DNA of 64,000 nucleotides, from assembly GCA_016716965.1 (NCBI GenBank), contig JADJUP010000011.1:61268-125267 (forward strand). Reading direction: 5' to 3'. The notes beneath the pieces are model-generated. The model was not told where the DNA came from. It searched no databases and worked only from the letters and a program-made list of their open reading frames with translations. The DNA is from Sulfuritalea sp. (GTDB taxonomy: Bacteria > Pseudomonadota > Gammaproteobacteria > Burkholderiales > Rhodocyclaceae). Below, piece by piece: positions 7,580 through 16,442 of this stretch (its first letter is position 1; the number at the start of each line of letters is the position of its first letter). The translations under genes were made by a program, and so were the position numbers.

Positions 7580-8995
7580 TCAACCCGCTGGCAAGGCGCC
7601 AAGCGTGTTGCGGAATTCATCTTCGTCGTTGTCGTCGAGGCATCGCAGGTCGAGCAGCAGCGCGCCGTCCTCGATGCGGCCGATCACCGGGCGCAGCGGG
7701 TAGGCCACGCCGCGCAGGCTCGCCTCGATGCGGTTGAGCACGCCGCCGCTTCGCGCCTGCGGGCGAATGGCGAAACCGGCAGAAGGCAGGCGGTCCACCG
7801 GCAGCGAGCCGGAGCCGATCTGCGATTTCAGCGCGACGATTTCCACCGTGACCGGCAGCGTCGCCAGCGCCTTTTGCAATGCCGGCAGCAGGCGCTCGGC
7901 GGCAGCGCGCATCTCGGCTTCGGGGCGGGTCAACTGGCGCACGGCCGTGACGCGCTGGTGCAGGCGATCCGGATCGCGGTAAAGCGCGAGCACGGCCTCC
8001 AGCGCCGCCAGCGTCAGCTTGCCGACGCGCAGCGCGCGCTTCAGCGGATTCTTCTTGATCTTCGCGATCAGGTCTTTGCGGCCGACCAGCATCCCGGCCT
8101 GCGGCCCGCCCAGCAGCTTGTCGCCGGAAAATGTGACCAGGTCGGCGCCGGCGGCGATCGCCTCACGCGGAGTCGGTTCGTGCGGCAGGCCCCACCGATC
8201 CAGGTCGGTCAATGTGCCGCTGCCGAGGTCGATGACGAAGGGCAGCTTGTGCTGGTGCGCCAGTGCGGCGAGCTCGGCTTCGGGCACGGCGTGGGTGAAT
8301 CCGCTGATGGCGTAATTGCTGGCATGCACCTTCATCAGCATCGCCGTGCGCGGCCCGAGGTTCTCGGCGAAGTCCCTGAGGTGGGTGCGGTTGGTGGTGC
8401 CGACCTCGACCAGCTTCGCCCCGGCGCGCTTCATGATGTCCGGCACGCGAAACGCGCCGCCGATCTCGATCAGTTCGCCGCGCGAGACGATGACTTCCTT
8501 CTTCTGCGCCAGCGTATTGAGCAGCAGGAATACCGCCGCGGCGTTGTTGTTGACCACCGTCGCCGCCTCGGCGCCGGTCAGCTCGCACAGCAGCTCGTTG
8601 ACAATGTCATCGCGGTCGCCGCGCCCGCCGGACCCGATGTCGTATTCCAGCGCACAGGGGCTGCGCGCGGCCGTCAGCAACGCCTGCACCGCCTCTTCGG
8701 GCAGCGGCGCACGGCCGAGGTTGGTGTGCAGCACGGTGCCGGTCAGGTTGAACACCGGGCGCAGCTTCGGCGTCATCTTCGCCGTGACGCCAGCGCCGAC
8801 TTCTTTGATCAATGCGGAGATCAGTTCATCTTCGGCGGGCAGCGCTGCGCCCTGCCGGAATGCCTCGCGCGTTGCGGCCAGAACCTCGCGCGCCACGCCG
8901 GTGACGATCGCGCGGCCATGCAACTCGATCAGGCTGGAAATCGCCGCAGCGGAAAGCAGGCGGTCGACGGAGGGCAACTGGGAAAGGGGATTCAT
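7580..8995 (-). CDS. selA: L-seryl-tRNA(Sec) selenium transferase SelA
   Basis: PLP enzyme that converts Ser-tRNA(Sec) to Sec-tRNA(Sec) with selenophosphate. 471 residues (E. coli 463). Recognisable segments: LPSVDRLL at the start, LGRAPLPEEA, GDRDDIVNELLCELTGAE, TVVNNNAAAVFLLLNTLA, and the PLP-lysine segment VTFSGDKLLGGPQAG. The chosen ATG at 8995 gives the family N-terminus; an ATG 48 nt further upstream lacks a ribosome-binding site. It leads the minus-strand selA-tlpA-transglutaminase-selB-selC run. A copy of the dispersed repeat lies at 8781-8804. selD, which supplies selenophosphate, is not in this window. Confidence 0.96.
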   Translation of the reverse strand: MNPLSQLPSVDRLLSAAAISSLIELHGRAIVTGVAREVLAATREAFRQGAALPAEDELISALIKEVGAGVTAKMTPKLRPVFNLTGTVLHTNLGRAPLPEEAVQALLTAARSPCALEYDIGSGGRGDRDDIVNELLCELTGAEAATVVNNNAAAVFLLLNTLAQKKEVIVSRGELIEIGGAFRVPDIMKRAGAKLVEVGTTNRTHLRDFAENLGPRTAMLMKVHASNYAISGFTHAVPEAELAALAHQHKLPFVIDLGSGTLTDLDRWGLPHEPTPREAIAAGADLVTFSGDKLLGGPQAGMLVGRKDLIAKIKKNPLKRALRVGKLTLAALEAVLALYRDPDRLHQRVTAVRQLTRPEAEMRAAAERLLPALQKALATLPVTVEIVALKSQIGSGSLPVDRLPSAGFAIRPQARSGGVLNRIEASLRGVAYPLRPVIGRIEDGALLLDLRCLDDNDEDEFRNTLGALPAG

Positions 8996-9144
8996 GATTT
9001 CACCCGCACCGGGCAGAAAAGACGATTGTGTGATTGTAGCCATATTGTGCGCCGCTTGACGCGGGTCATGCTCGACGATCGGGTGCGCCGTGTAAATTCG
9101 AAGGCTGACGCAGCGGCACGGAACCGCGCCCCGGAGGAACACGC

Positions 9145-9891
9145 ATGAGAACCCCAACGCATTCCTTGACCTGGCTGAAGCTGCTGGGCATCGAACTCAG
9201 CCCGGTCAGCCATCGCGAACGCCTGGTGTCAGCGCTCGGCGGCTTCGTCGCCATCATCGCTGTGTACTGGACCAGCCAGCGGGTGCTGGGCCCGGCCGCA
9301 TCGCCGATCCTGGTGCTGTCGATGGGCTCGACGGCGGCCATGCTGTTCGCCGTGCCTCACGGCGCACTGTCGCAACCGTGGCCACTGCTCGGCGGACACC
9401 TGACGGCGGGCCTGATCGGCATCGCCTGCCTGCTGTGGATTCCGGAACCGATGCTGGCCGCCAGCGCCGCCACGGGGCTTACGCTGGGCGCCATGCACTA
9501 CCTGCGCTGCATCCACCCGCCTGCCGGCGCGACGGCGCTGGCCGCGGCGCTGGGCAACGAGACGGTGAAGGCGATGGGATTCGGTTTCGTGCTGGCGCCG
9601 CTGATGCTCAACGTCATGGTCATCCTCGTCGTCGCCATCGCCTTCAACGCCCTGTTCCCCTGGCGGCGCTATCCGGCGGCGCTGGTGCGCAGCGCGCCGG
9701 CAGCCCCGCCGTCGGTCGCGGCATACGAAGCCATTTCGCATGAAGACTTCGTGTATGCCCTTTCGCAGCTCGATTCCTACATCGATGTCTCGGAAGACGA
9801 CCTGCTGCGCATCTATGCGCTGGCCACCGGCCGCCACCACGACCTGCAGGGCGTGGTGGCGGCCCCTGTCAGCCCTTCTGCGATTTCCTGA
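9145..9891 (+). CDS. HPP-family membrane protein
   Basis: 248 residues with four hydrophobic helices between ~28 and ~165 and the family signature LRCIHPPAGATALAAAL, which contains the name-giving His-Pro-Pro. The C-terminal ~70 residues are soluble. HPP proteins of bacteria and plastids have been linked to nitrite transport, but the substrate of this one cannot be deduced. It is divergent from selA (150 bp gap) and converges on the Sec thioredoxin gene, overlapping its 3' end by 23 bp. Confidence 0.85.
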   Translation: MRTPTHSLTWLKLLGIELSPVSHRERLVSALGGFVAIIAVYWTSQRVLGPAASPILVLSMGSTAAMLFAVPHGALSQPWPLLGGHLTAGLIGIACLLWIPEPMLAASAATGLTLGAMHYLRCIHPPAGATALAAALGNETVKAMGFGFVLAPLMLNVMVILVVAIAFNALFPWRRYPAALVRSAPAAPPSVAAYEAISHEDFVYALSQLDSYIDVSEDDLLRIYALATGRHHDLQGVVAAPVSPSAIS

Positions 9892-10372
9892 AGCTGGCGA
9901 AGTCGCCACCCTTCAGGTAATGCTTTTCGGCAACGTAGCGATCCAGCAGCAAGGCATCCTCTACCGTCTTCAACCCGCCGGTCAGACGCGCAACCTCCTT
10001 GCCCGAGCCATCGAGGAAGACCAGCACCGGCCGCAACTTGCGCGAGTTGTAGCGAGCGACCATCGCGTGGCGGGGGTCCTTGTCATCCAGTTCCAGTTCG
10101 CCGAAATCGGCATGGGCACCAAGGAAATGCTTCGAAAACTTCGCCGATACTTCGGGCTTCTTGAGCACACTCACGGTGTAGCGACAAGCCCCTCAGTTCA
10201 GGTGGTCCCCGAAGTACAGCATGACATGGCGATCCGGCTGGGACTTCGCCGCCGCGACGGCCGCGAGGTCATCCTCATGCAGCGGCACCACGCCGTCGAG
10301 GTGGTCGGCCGCTGCGGGCAGGCTGAAGGCGGCGGCGCAAAGGAATGCAAGCAGGGCAAGCAGGCGTCTCAT
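9869..10372 (-). CDS. Periplasmic thioredoxin-like selenoprotein (Sec60-Gly-Ala-Cys63)
   Basis: Read from ATG 10372, the frame runs 59 codons, meets TGA at 10195-10193 and continues in the same frame to a stop at 9869 (167 residues with Sec). Residues 1-22 are a signal peptide (RRLLALLAFLCAAAFS, cut after PAAA). The following strand HVMLYFGDHLN leads straight into U60-G-A-C63, where SoxW/thioredoxin_7-type proteins have CxxC. The rest continues the fold: VLKKPEVSAKFSKHFLGAHA, KLRPVLVFLDGSGKEVARLTG with the cis-Pro, then terminal helices. A SECIS-like hairpin follows the TGA (separate entry). AGGAG lies 7 nt before ATG, and a sigma-70-like promoter precedes it. Genes for selA, selB and selC lie within 7 kb. 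A pseudogene with a nonsense mutation is the alternative, but TGA falling exactly on the first redox-motif position argues against it. Confidence 0.85.
10154..10195 (-). promoter_or_regulatory. Bacterial SECIS-like hairpin of the Sec thioredoxin gene
   Basis: Directly after the UGA (10195-10193) the mRNA can pair GGGCUU (10191-10186) with AAGCCC (10159-10154), and further in UACAC (10180-10176) with GUGUG (10170-10166). The apical loop is CGUGA, 18-22 nt past the UGA, with G at its second position. Apical-loop distance and a G in the first loop positions match the known bSECIS pattern recognised by SelB. Confidence 0.7.
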
Positions 10373-10392
10373 GGGGGAGCTCCTAAGTTTTT

Positions 10393-10421
10393 AGTATCGG
10401 CAAGGTTTGTTGCAGACTCAA
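10393..10421 (-). promoter_or_regulatory. Sigma-70-like promoter of the Sec thioredoxin gene
   Basis: TTGAGT (10421-10416), 17 bp spacer, GATACT (10398-10393); each box matches consensus at four of six positions. The predicted start site is ~15 nt before the AGGAG that precedes ATG 10372. Confidence 0.45.
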
Positions 10422-10680
10422 TGATAGGGCGAAAGGTTCCACGGCGCGTTGGTTGGCGCATGGCAACAGCCGAGCGCAAAGGGGCGGTCTTTTGCGTCAA
10501 TGGACTATGCCGTCGACCTTGGCAGAGGACACTCTCGACCATAATAAGGAGGAAAACAAAATGGCCAGCCAAGCGGCCGGGCGTGCGGGATTTGCCTGCC
10601 GGCGGGGCCGGGGGGGGGCTAAGGGAAACCGATGGAAGGGGGGCCCGCGGCGCCGGCGGGGGGGGTGTTTGGCGGCCCGC

Positions 10681-10704
10681 CGCCGTACCGCCGGCGCCGA
10701 CTTT
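10681..10704 (-). repeat. Dispersed repeat copy 3' of fdhE
   Basis: Minus-strand reading AAAGTCGGCGCCGGCGGTAC then GGCG, 16 bp beyond the fdhE stop codon. Nearly identical to the copies downstream of rubredoxin (60400-60423) and of the TIR gene (63143-63166), all in the same orientation relative to the preceding gene. Confidence 0.7.
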
Positions 10705-10719
10705 CAGCAGTTGCCGATA

Positions 10720-11643
10720 TCAGCCCCCCGGCACCAGCAGCAGGTTCGGCCCGCTGCGGGCGTAGCCGGCCTCGTCGACCAGGATGTCCAGCGCCAGCGT
10801 GGCGAGGTCGTCGGCGACCGGGTCGACCGGGCCTTTTTCCTGATAGACGATCTTCAGGTAGCTCTTGCAGGAGTCGCAGGTTTCGGCACGTACTGCACCG
10901 CTGCCCTGTGCGCCTTCGGCTTCAAGATAGCGGTAGCTGACGCCTTCGGTGGCGTCACAGGCGGTACATTTGACGCGCACCAGGTTCCATTCGGTATTGC
11001 ACAGAGCGCAGTGGAGATAGCGCAGGTTCCCTACCTCGCCGCCACCGCGCACCACGCTCGCGACTGGCAGGAATCCACAGCAGGGGCATACCCCGGGTAC
11101 GTCGAGTGCGGTGATTTCACCACCGCCAAGGCCTGCGGCGGCGCCGGTCCATAACACCTGCAGTGCGGCGGCGACATAGGGCAGCAGGGAGGCTTCCTCA
11201 CCATAGAGCTCGGTGTGGAGCACGCGCTCGGCCAGCGCCTCGATGCGCTCGGCATCGTAGCCGGCGAGCCGCGCCAGGTCCTTCTGCGCGGCATCCGGGG
11301 CATGCTTGGCGATGGCGGTGGTGATAGCGGTGAGGCTCTCGCGCCAGGCATCCGGGCGCGGCCAGGACTGGGCCGGCAGCGGCGGCATGCGGTGTTCGCG
11401 GGCGACGCTCATTTGCGCGGCATCGGGCAGGCCCAGCGCGGGCAGTGACTGCAGGGCATCGTGCTGGGCGCGGCTGATGGCGCCGAGGAAGCGCAGCCAG
11501 TCGCCGAGGCTGTGGCCCTCGGCCAACTGATCGAAGCGCTGCGCGCGCCGGCTGAAAATCGTGGCGGCGTCGGGCGCGATGACGTGGGGCGGCTCGCTGC
11601 TCGACTTGATGGGGATGATGGGGGCTTGGGTGGATGCGCTCAT
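10720..11643 (-). CDS. fdhE: Formate dehydrogenase accessory protein FdhE
   Basis: FdhE is a cytoplasmic iron-binding maturation factor needed for activity of respiratory formate dehydrogenases. 307 residues (E. coli 309). The C-terminal half holds four paired-cysteine knuckles: CPCC in PGVCPCCGFLP, CALC in LHCALCNTEW, CTAC in VKCTACDATEG and CDSC in AETCDSCKSYL. The ATG at 11643 gives the normal length. It follows fdnI after 85 bp containing a strong hairpin, so it is probably the last gene of the fdn operon at a reduced level. Confidence 0.95.
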   Translation of the reverse strand: MSASTQAPIIPIKSSSEPPHVIAPDAATIFSRRAQRFDQLAEGHSLGDWLRFLGAISRAQHDALQSLPALGLPDAAQMSVAREHRMPPLPAQSWPRPDAWRESLTAITTAIAKHAPDAAQKDLARLAGYDAERIEALAERVLHTELYGEEASLLPYVAAALQVLWTGAAAGLGGGEITALDVPGVCPCCGFLPVASVVRGGGEVGNLRYLHCALCNTEWNLVRVKCTACDATEGVSYRYLEAEGAQGSGAVRAETCDSCKSYLKIVYQEKGPVDPVADDLATLALDILVDEAGYARSGPNLLLVPGG

Positions 11644-11676
11644 GGTGAAGAGTCTATTCGATTGGGGACTACAAAC

Positions 11677-11702
11677 GACCCGCGGGCCGAAGCCCGCGGG
11701 TC
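11677..11702 (-). terminator. UUCG-tetraloop hairpin between fdnI and fdhE
   Basis: GACCCGCGGGC and GCCCGCGGGTC are perfect 11-bp arms; in the minus-strand RNA the loop is UUCG, an exceptionally stable tetraloop. No U-run follows (GTTTGTAG), so it is better explained as a partial attenuator or mRNA-stabilising element than as a full terminator. Confidence 0.6.
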
Positions 11703-11728
11703 TGGTTGGCACTGAACAGCAGTACCGC

Positions 11729-12352
11729 TTATGACTTGCCGGTGACCTGGCGATACCAGGCGCGATGGTGCTGCTTGGCCCAGGCGCGGGTGACGGTGCC
11801 ATAAACCATGGCACGCACCGTGCCGCGGACCCAGAGCGCAGCATAGACATGCACGAAGATCATCGCGATCATGATCGCGGCGATCGCGGCATGCACCACG
11901 GCGCCCAGTCGCACGGCATCCACCGGGAAGCTGAAGTAGGCCCGCCACAGCGCGATGCCAGAGACCAGCAGCAGCAGCATGCACAGCGCCATGGCCCAGA
12001 ACATCATCTTCTGCCCGCCGTTGTACTTGCCCTGTTCCGGCATGTTGTGGTCGTTGCCATCGATCATCTCGCCGACCCGCGACAGCCATTCCTTGTCCGC
12101 CGGCGTCATCGCGTTGAGCGACTTGAAGCGGAAGAACATCACCAGGAAGGCCAGCGCCATGACGACGCCGATGAAGGGGTGCAGGATGCGCGCCCAGACA
12201 CCGCCGCCGAAGAGCTGCGTCAACGGATAGAAGGCCGGATGGAAGAAGGCCAGGCCGGAGAGCGCCAGCAGGATGAAGCAGATGCCGACGAGCCAGTGGT
12301 TGGCCCGCTCCTGCGCGTCATAGCGCGTGAGGTCTTTCGGATTGCGCATCAT
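11729..12352 (-). CDS. fdnI: Formate dehydrogenase cytochrome b556 subunit (gamma)
   Basis: 207 residues with four transmembrane helices (e.g. WLVGICFILLALSGLAFF, ILHPFIGVVMALAFLVMFF, MMFWAMALCMLLLLVSGI, HAAIAAIMIAMIFVHVYAAL). It anchors the enzyme and passes electrons from the FeS subunit to quinone through two b hemes; candidate ligands are the His of ERANHW, LHPF, VVHA and FVHVYA. The ATG at 12352 overlaps the fdnH stop (ATGA), with a second ATG next to it. fdnG-fdnH-fdnI order matches E. coli fdn/fdo. Confidence 0.94.
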   Translation of the reverse strand: MMRNPKDLTRYDAQERANHWLVGICFILLALSGLAFFHPAFYPLTQLFGGGVWARILHPFIGVVMALAFLVMFFRFKSLNAMTPADKEWLSRVGEMIDGNDHNMPEQGKYNGGQKMMFWAMALCMLLLLVSGIALWRAYFSFPVDAVRLGAVVHAAIAAIMIAMIFVHVYAALWVRGTVRAMVYGTVTRAWAKQHHRAWYRQVTGKS

Positions 12353-13236
12353 TTTGCATCCTCCTTTTCGAGCTCGTCTTCCAGTTCCTTCGACACCTCG
12401 TTCGGCCCCTTCATCACGTAGTGGAACAGGCTGCCCAATGCGACGGCAGCCATCGCCACGGTGGCGACGGGCTTGGCGAGGCCCTTCCACAGCGATACCA
12501 GCGGACTGATGCCGGGATCGTTGGGCAGGCCCTTGTAGAGCTCCGGCCGGTCGGCGTGGTGCAGCACGTACATGACGTGCGTGCCGCCCACCCCTGCCGG
12601 GTCATAGAGCCCTGCCTTGTCGTAGCCGCGCGACTTGAGGTCGACCACGCGCTTCGCCGCGTAATCCTTCATCTGCTCCTTGGAGCCGAACTGGATCGCC
12701 CCGGTCGGGCAGACCTTGGCGCAGGCGGGAGCCTGTCCGACGGCCACCCGGTCGGAACACAGCGTGCACTTGTAGGCCTTGCTGTCTTCCTGCGAGATGC
12801 GCGGAATGTTGAAGGGGCAGCCGGTGACGCAGTAGCCGCAGCCGATGCAGTTTTCCTGGTGGAAATCGACGATGCCGTTGGCGTACTGGATGATGGCACC
12901 GGGGGCCGGGCAGGCCTTGAGGCAGCCCGGGTCGGCGCAATGCATGCAGCCATCCTTGCGGATCAGCCACTCCAGTTTGCCTTTCTCCTCGACTTCGGCG
13001 TAGCGCATCACGGTCCAGGACTTGGGCGTCAGGTCCGCCGGGTTGTCGTAAACCCCGACATTGCTGCCGACCTCGTCGCGGATGTCGTTCCACTCCATGC
13101 ACGCCACCTGGCAGGCCTTGCAGCCTATGCAGGTGGAAACGTCGATCAGCTTGGCCACTTCCGTGGTCTGCCTCACACCGGGCGCCGGTGTGGTCGTCGC
13201 CGAGCGGCGGGCGATATCTAGCGATTGCAATGCCAT
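12349..13236 (-). CDS. fdnH: Formate dehydrogenase iron-sulfur subunit (beta)
   Basis: 295 residues carrying four [4Fe-4S] cysteine sets: CIGCKACQVAC, CMHCADPGCLKAC, CIGCGYCVTGC, and CTLC with CAKVC. They form the wire from the catalytic subunit to the cytochrome b. A C-terminal transmembrane helix (PVATVAMAAVALGSLFHYVM) anchors it to the membrane, as in FdnH. It starts 12 bp after fdnG and overlaps fdnI. The family and its place in the complex are unambiguous; fdn versus fdo naming is arbitrary here. Confidence 0.95.
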   Translation of the reverse strand: MALQSLDIARRSATTTPAPGVRQTTEVAKLIDVSTCIGCKACQVACMEWNDIRDEVGSNVGVYDNPADLTPKSWTVMRYAEVEEKGKLEWLIRKDGCMHCADPGCLKACPAPGAIIQYANGIVDFHQENCIGCGYCVTGCPFNIPRISQEDSKAYKCTLCSDRVAVGQAPACAKVCPTGAIQFGSKEQMKDYAAKRVVDLKSRGYDKAGLYDPAGVGGTHVMYVLHHADRPELYKGLPNDPGISPLVSLWKGLAKPVATVAMAAVALGSLFHYVMKGPNEVSKELEDELEKEDAK

Positions 13237-13248
13237 GTCATATCTCCC

Positions 13249-16200
13249 TTAGATCTTCTCGATGTTGACCAGGAACGCCTTGAACTCCGGCGTCTGCGAA
13301 TTGGCGTCACCCACGTACGGCGTCAGCGTATTGGTGATGAAGCCCGGCTTGGTAACCCCCTTGAACCCCCAATGGATGGGAATGCCCACGGTGTGCACCT
13401 TCTTGCCGTCGACCATCAGGGTGGGTATGCGCTTGGTGACCACCGCCACGGCCTTGATGAAGCCGCGGTTGCTGCGCACCTTGACCTTGTCGCCGTTGGC
13501 AATGCCCTTTTCCTTGGCCAGCTCCTCGCCGATCTCGACGAACTGTTCCGGCTGCAGGATGGCGTTCAGCTTCGAATGCTTGGTCCAGAAGTGGAAATGC
13601 TCGACGAGGCGGTAAGTAGTACAAACGTAGGGGAAGTCCTTGGCCTTGCCGAATACCTCCATGTCGTTCTTGTACACCCGTGCCGCCGGATTGCTGGTGA
13701 CTTTGGGGTTGTCGGGGTGGAAGGGGTTTTTGTCGATCGGCGTCTCGAAGGGCTCGTAGTGCTCGGGGAAGGGCCCGTCGGCCATGCCCGGTGCGAACAG
13801 GCGTGCGACGCCTTCTCCGGTCATGATGAAGGGCATGACGTTCTCGTCCGGCGCCGCGTTCGGCCGCATGTCGGGAACGTCGTTGCCGGCCCACTTGTCG
13901 CCGGTCCACTTGATCACCGTGCGCTTGGCATCCCAGGGCTTGCCGGCCATGTCGCAGGAGGCGCGGTTGTATAGGATGCGCCGGTTGGCAGGCCAGGCGA
14001 AACCCCAGTTCAGCGTCTGGCCGAGGCCGGACGGATCGGAGTTGTCGCGCCTTGCCGTGAGGTTGCCCGCCTGCGACCACATGCCGCAATACAGCCAGTT
14101 GCCGCCGCTGGTCGAGCCGTCGTCGCGCATCTGGGCAAAGCTGGCCAACTGGTCCCCGGCTTTGACGATGACCTTGGTCTTGTCCTTGGGATCAAAGACG
14201 TCGCCCAGCGCCTTGCCGTTGATTTCCATGGCCAGCTCTTCGGGCAAGGGCTTGTTCGGATTGCGGTAGGGCCATGACATCTTGAGAATCGGATCCGGCA
14301 GCTTGCCACCGTCCTTGGCGTACATATCCCGCAACTTGACGAACAAGGTTGCCAGGATCTCCGAATCGTCCTTCGACTCGCCCGGACCATCGGCCGCCTT
14401 CCAGTGCCACTGTATGACGCGGCCGGAATTGGTGTAGCTGCCGGTCTGCTCGGCAAACAGGTTGGCGGGCAAACGGAACACTTCGGTCGGGACCTTGGAC
14501 GGATCGACCTCGTTGAACTCGCCGTGCGGCTTCCAGAACTCCGAGGTGTCGGTGGCCAGCGGATCGATGACGACCAGATACTTGAGCTTGGCCAGCGCAT
14601 CGCCCACTTTCTTCTTGTTCGACACCGAGGCCAGCGGGTTCCATCCCTGGCAAACAAAGCCATTGATCTTGCCCTGGTGCATCTTGTCGAACAGCGCCAG
14701 CGTGTCGTAGGCACCGTCTATCTTCGGCATCCAGTCGTAGGCGTAGTCGTTCTCCTTGGTCGCCGCATTGCCGTAGAAGGACTTCATCAGGCTGACGAAG
14801 AACTTGGAGTAGTTCTGCCAGTAGTTCATCTGGTTCGGACGCAACATCTTGGGCGTCCGCTTTTCGATGTAGGTCTTGAAGTCCGGTTCCTTCTCGTTGG
14901 GACAGCCCATGTAGCCGGGCAGGCTGGCACCGAACAGGCACATGTCGGTGATGCCCTGCACATTGGCGTGGCCGCGCAAGGCATTGATGCCGCCGCCCGC
15001 CATGCCCATATTGCCCAGCAGCAGCTGGATCATCGCCATGGTGCGGATGTTCTGCGAGCCATGCGAATGCTGCGTCCAGCCCAGCGCATACAGGATGGTC
15101 ATGGTCTTGTTGGCCGCCGCGGTGTCGGCGATGTACTCGCAGACCTTGAGGAAGGACTCCTTCGGCGTGCCGGTGACCTTGCTCACCATGTCCGGCGTGT
15201 AGCGGCTGTAATGCTTCTTCATCAACTGGAACACGCAGTTCGGATCCTGCATGGTCTCGTCGAGCATTGCATACCCGTCCTTGCCCAACTGGTAGCTCCA
15301 GGTGGCCTTGTCGTAGTTGCGCTTCTCCGCGTTGTAGCCGGAGAAAAGGCCGCCATCGAACTTGAAGTCGGGATTGATCAGGTAAGCCGCATTGGTGTAG
15401 TTCTTGACGTACTCGTGGTGAATCTTGTCATTGGTCAGCAGGTAACTGATGACGCCGCCGAGGAAGGCGATGTCGCTGCCGGCCCGCACTGGCGCGTAAT
15501 AGTCGGCGACCGCGGCCGAGCGCGTAAAGCGCGGGTCCACGACGATCAGCTTGGCCTTGCGTTCCTTCTTCGCTTCGATTGCCCACTTGAAACCGCATGG
15601 ATGCGCTTCGGCGGCATTGCCGCCCATCACCATCACGAGGTCGGCATTCTTGATGTCGACCCAGTGATTGGTCATTGCGCCACGCCCAAATGTCGGACCC
15701 AGACTGGATACCGTGGGGGCGTGTCAAATGCGTGCTTGCGTGTCGAAGGCGAGCGTTCCCAGCCCGCGCAATACCTTGTGAGTGAGATAACCAGGTTCGT
15801 TCGCTGCGGCCGACGAGGCGAGGAAGCCGAAAGTGGTCCAGCGATTTACCGTCAGGCCATCCTTGTTCTTTTCGACGAAGTTGGCGTCGCGGTCGGCCTT
15901 CATGTGCTTGGCGATGCGCGTCAGCGCGTCGTCCCAGGAGATGCGCTTCCACTCGTTGCTGCCGGCTTCGCGCACTTCCGGCCACTTGAGCCGGTTGGGG
16001 CTCTTGACCATGTCGAGCAGGCCGGCGCCTTTGGGGCACAGCGTGCCGCGATTCACGGGATTATCCGGATCGCCCTCGATGTGGATGATGTCCGCTTTCG
16101 CGTTCTTGGACTTGTCGCCCGTGGTGTAGATCAGGACCCCGCAGCTCACCGAGCAGTAGGGACACATGTTGCGGGTTTCCGTGGCGTGGGCCAGCTTGTA

Positions 16201-16311
16201 GCTGCGCACCTCCGCCAGGGCCGATGTTGGCGAGAATCCCATCAGTGCGATGGATGACCCGCTCATACCGGCGCCGCAGATCTTGAAGAACTGCCGCCGT
16301 GACACTTGCAT
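13249..16311 (-). CDS. fdnG: Formate dehydrogenase selenocysteine catalytic subunit (alpha)
   Basis: Mo-bis-MGD enzyme oxidising formate to CO2 on the periplasmic side. From ATG 16311 the frame reads through TGA 15726-15724 as Sec196, the same residue number as E. coli FdnG, within QARI-U-HAPTVSSLGPTFG; total 1020 residues. Residues 1-33 are a twin-arginine signal (SRRQFFK). CPYCSVSCGVL and GTLCPKG hold the [4Fe-4S] cluster; the C-terminal part is the molydopterin dinucleotide binding domain. AAGGAGGAGG precedes the start by 6 nt. If UGA readthrough is ignored the gene looks like two pieces (15724-16311 and 13249-15675). Upstream are a sigma-54 promoter and two palindromic sites. Confidence 0.97.
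15681..15726 (-). promoter_or_regulatory. SECIS hairpin of fdnG
   Basis: After the UGA, CACGCCC (15723-15717) pairs with GGGCGUG (15687-15681). The apical part UCC/GGG closes a loop AGUCU (19-23 nt past the UGA), close to the GGUCU loop of E. coli formate dehydrogenase SECIS elements. Confidence 0.85.
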
Positions 16312-16374
16312 GGTTTGCCTCCTCCTTGTTTGTTTTCCGGCCCGTTCCGAGCAGCGGACCAGTAGCTCATTAAC

Positions 16375-16390
16375 GCAATTTCTGCGCCAA
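16375..16390 (-). promoter_or_regulatory. Sigma-54 promoter of fdnGHI-fdhE
   Basis: Minus-strand TTGGCGCAGAAATTGC has the obligatory GG and GC ten bases apart and matches TGGCAC-N5-TTGC at nearly all conserved positions. The expected start site is near 16363, about 50 nt before ATG 16311. Confidence 0.8.
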
Positions 16391-16442
16391 TAAGCAAGAT
16401 ATCGACTGGTCAATTACTTACCGCAACGCAGCAATCCGGGCT

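Larger units (their letters stand above)
10373..10719. other. Intergenic stretch with promoter, orphan Shine-Dalgarno, G-tracts and repeat copy
   Basis: From left to right: the leader and promoter of the Sec thioredoxin gene, then on the plus strand a strong AAGGAGG at ~10548 followed by ATG 10561. The frame from that ATG opens with low-complexity Gly/Arg-rich sequence and runs antisense into fdhE, so it is not a believable gene. Positions ~10605-10670 contain G-runs of six to nine bases, prone to sequencing slippage. A copy of the dispersed repeat (10681-10704) borders the fdhE stop. Confidence 0.6.

Noticed and set aside
9055..9068. FNR-like box between selA and the HPP gene
   Set aside because: TTGAC-N4-GTCAT matches the consensus poorly and no -10 fits the required spacing.
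9869..10372. Thioredoxin-like gene as a pseudogene with nonsense codon
   Set aside because: The stop is TGA, falls on the redox Cys position, has a SECIS-like stem-loop and lies among selenocysteine genes; the rest of the frame is intact.
13249..16311. fdnG as two separate or broken genes
   Set aside because: The break is TGA at Sec196 in a sequence matching FdnG on both sides, with a SECIS.
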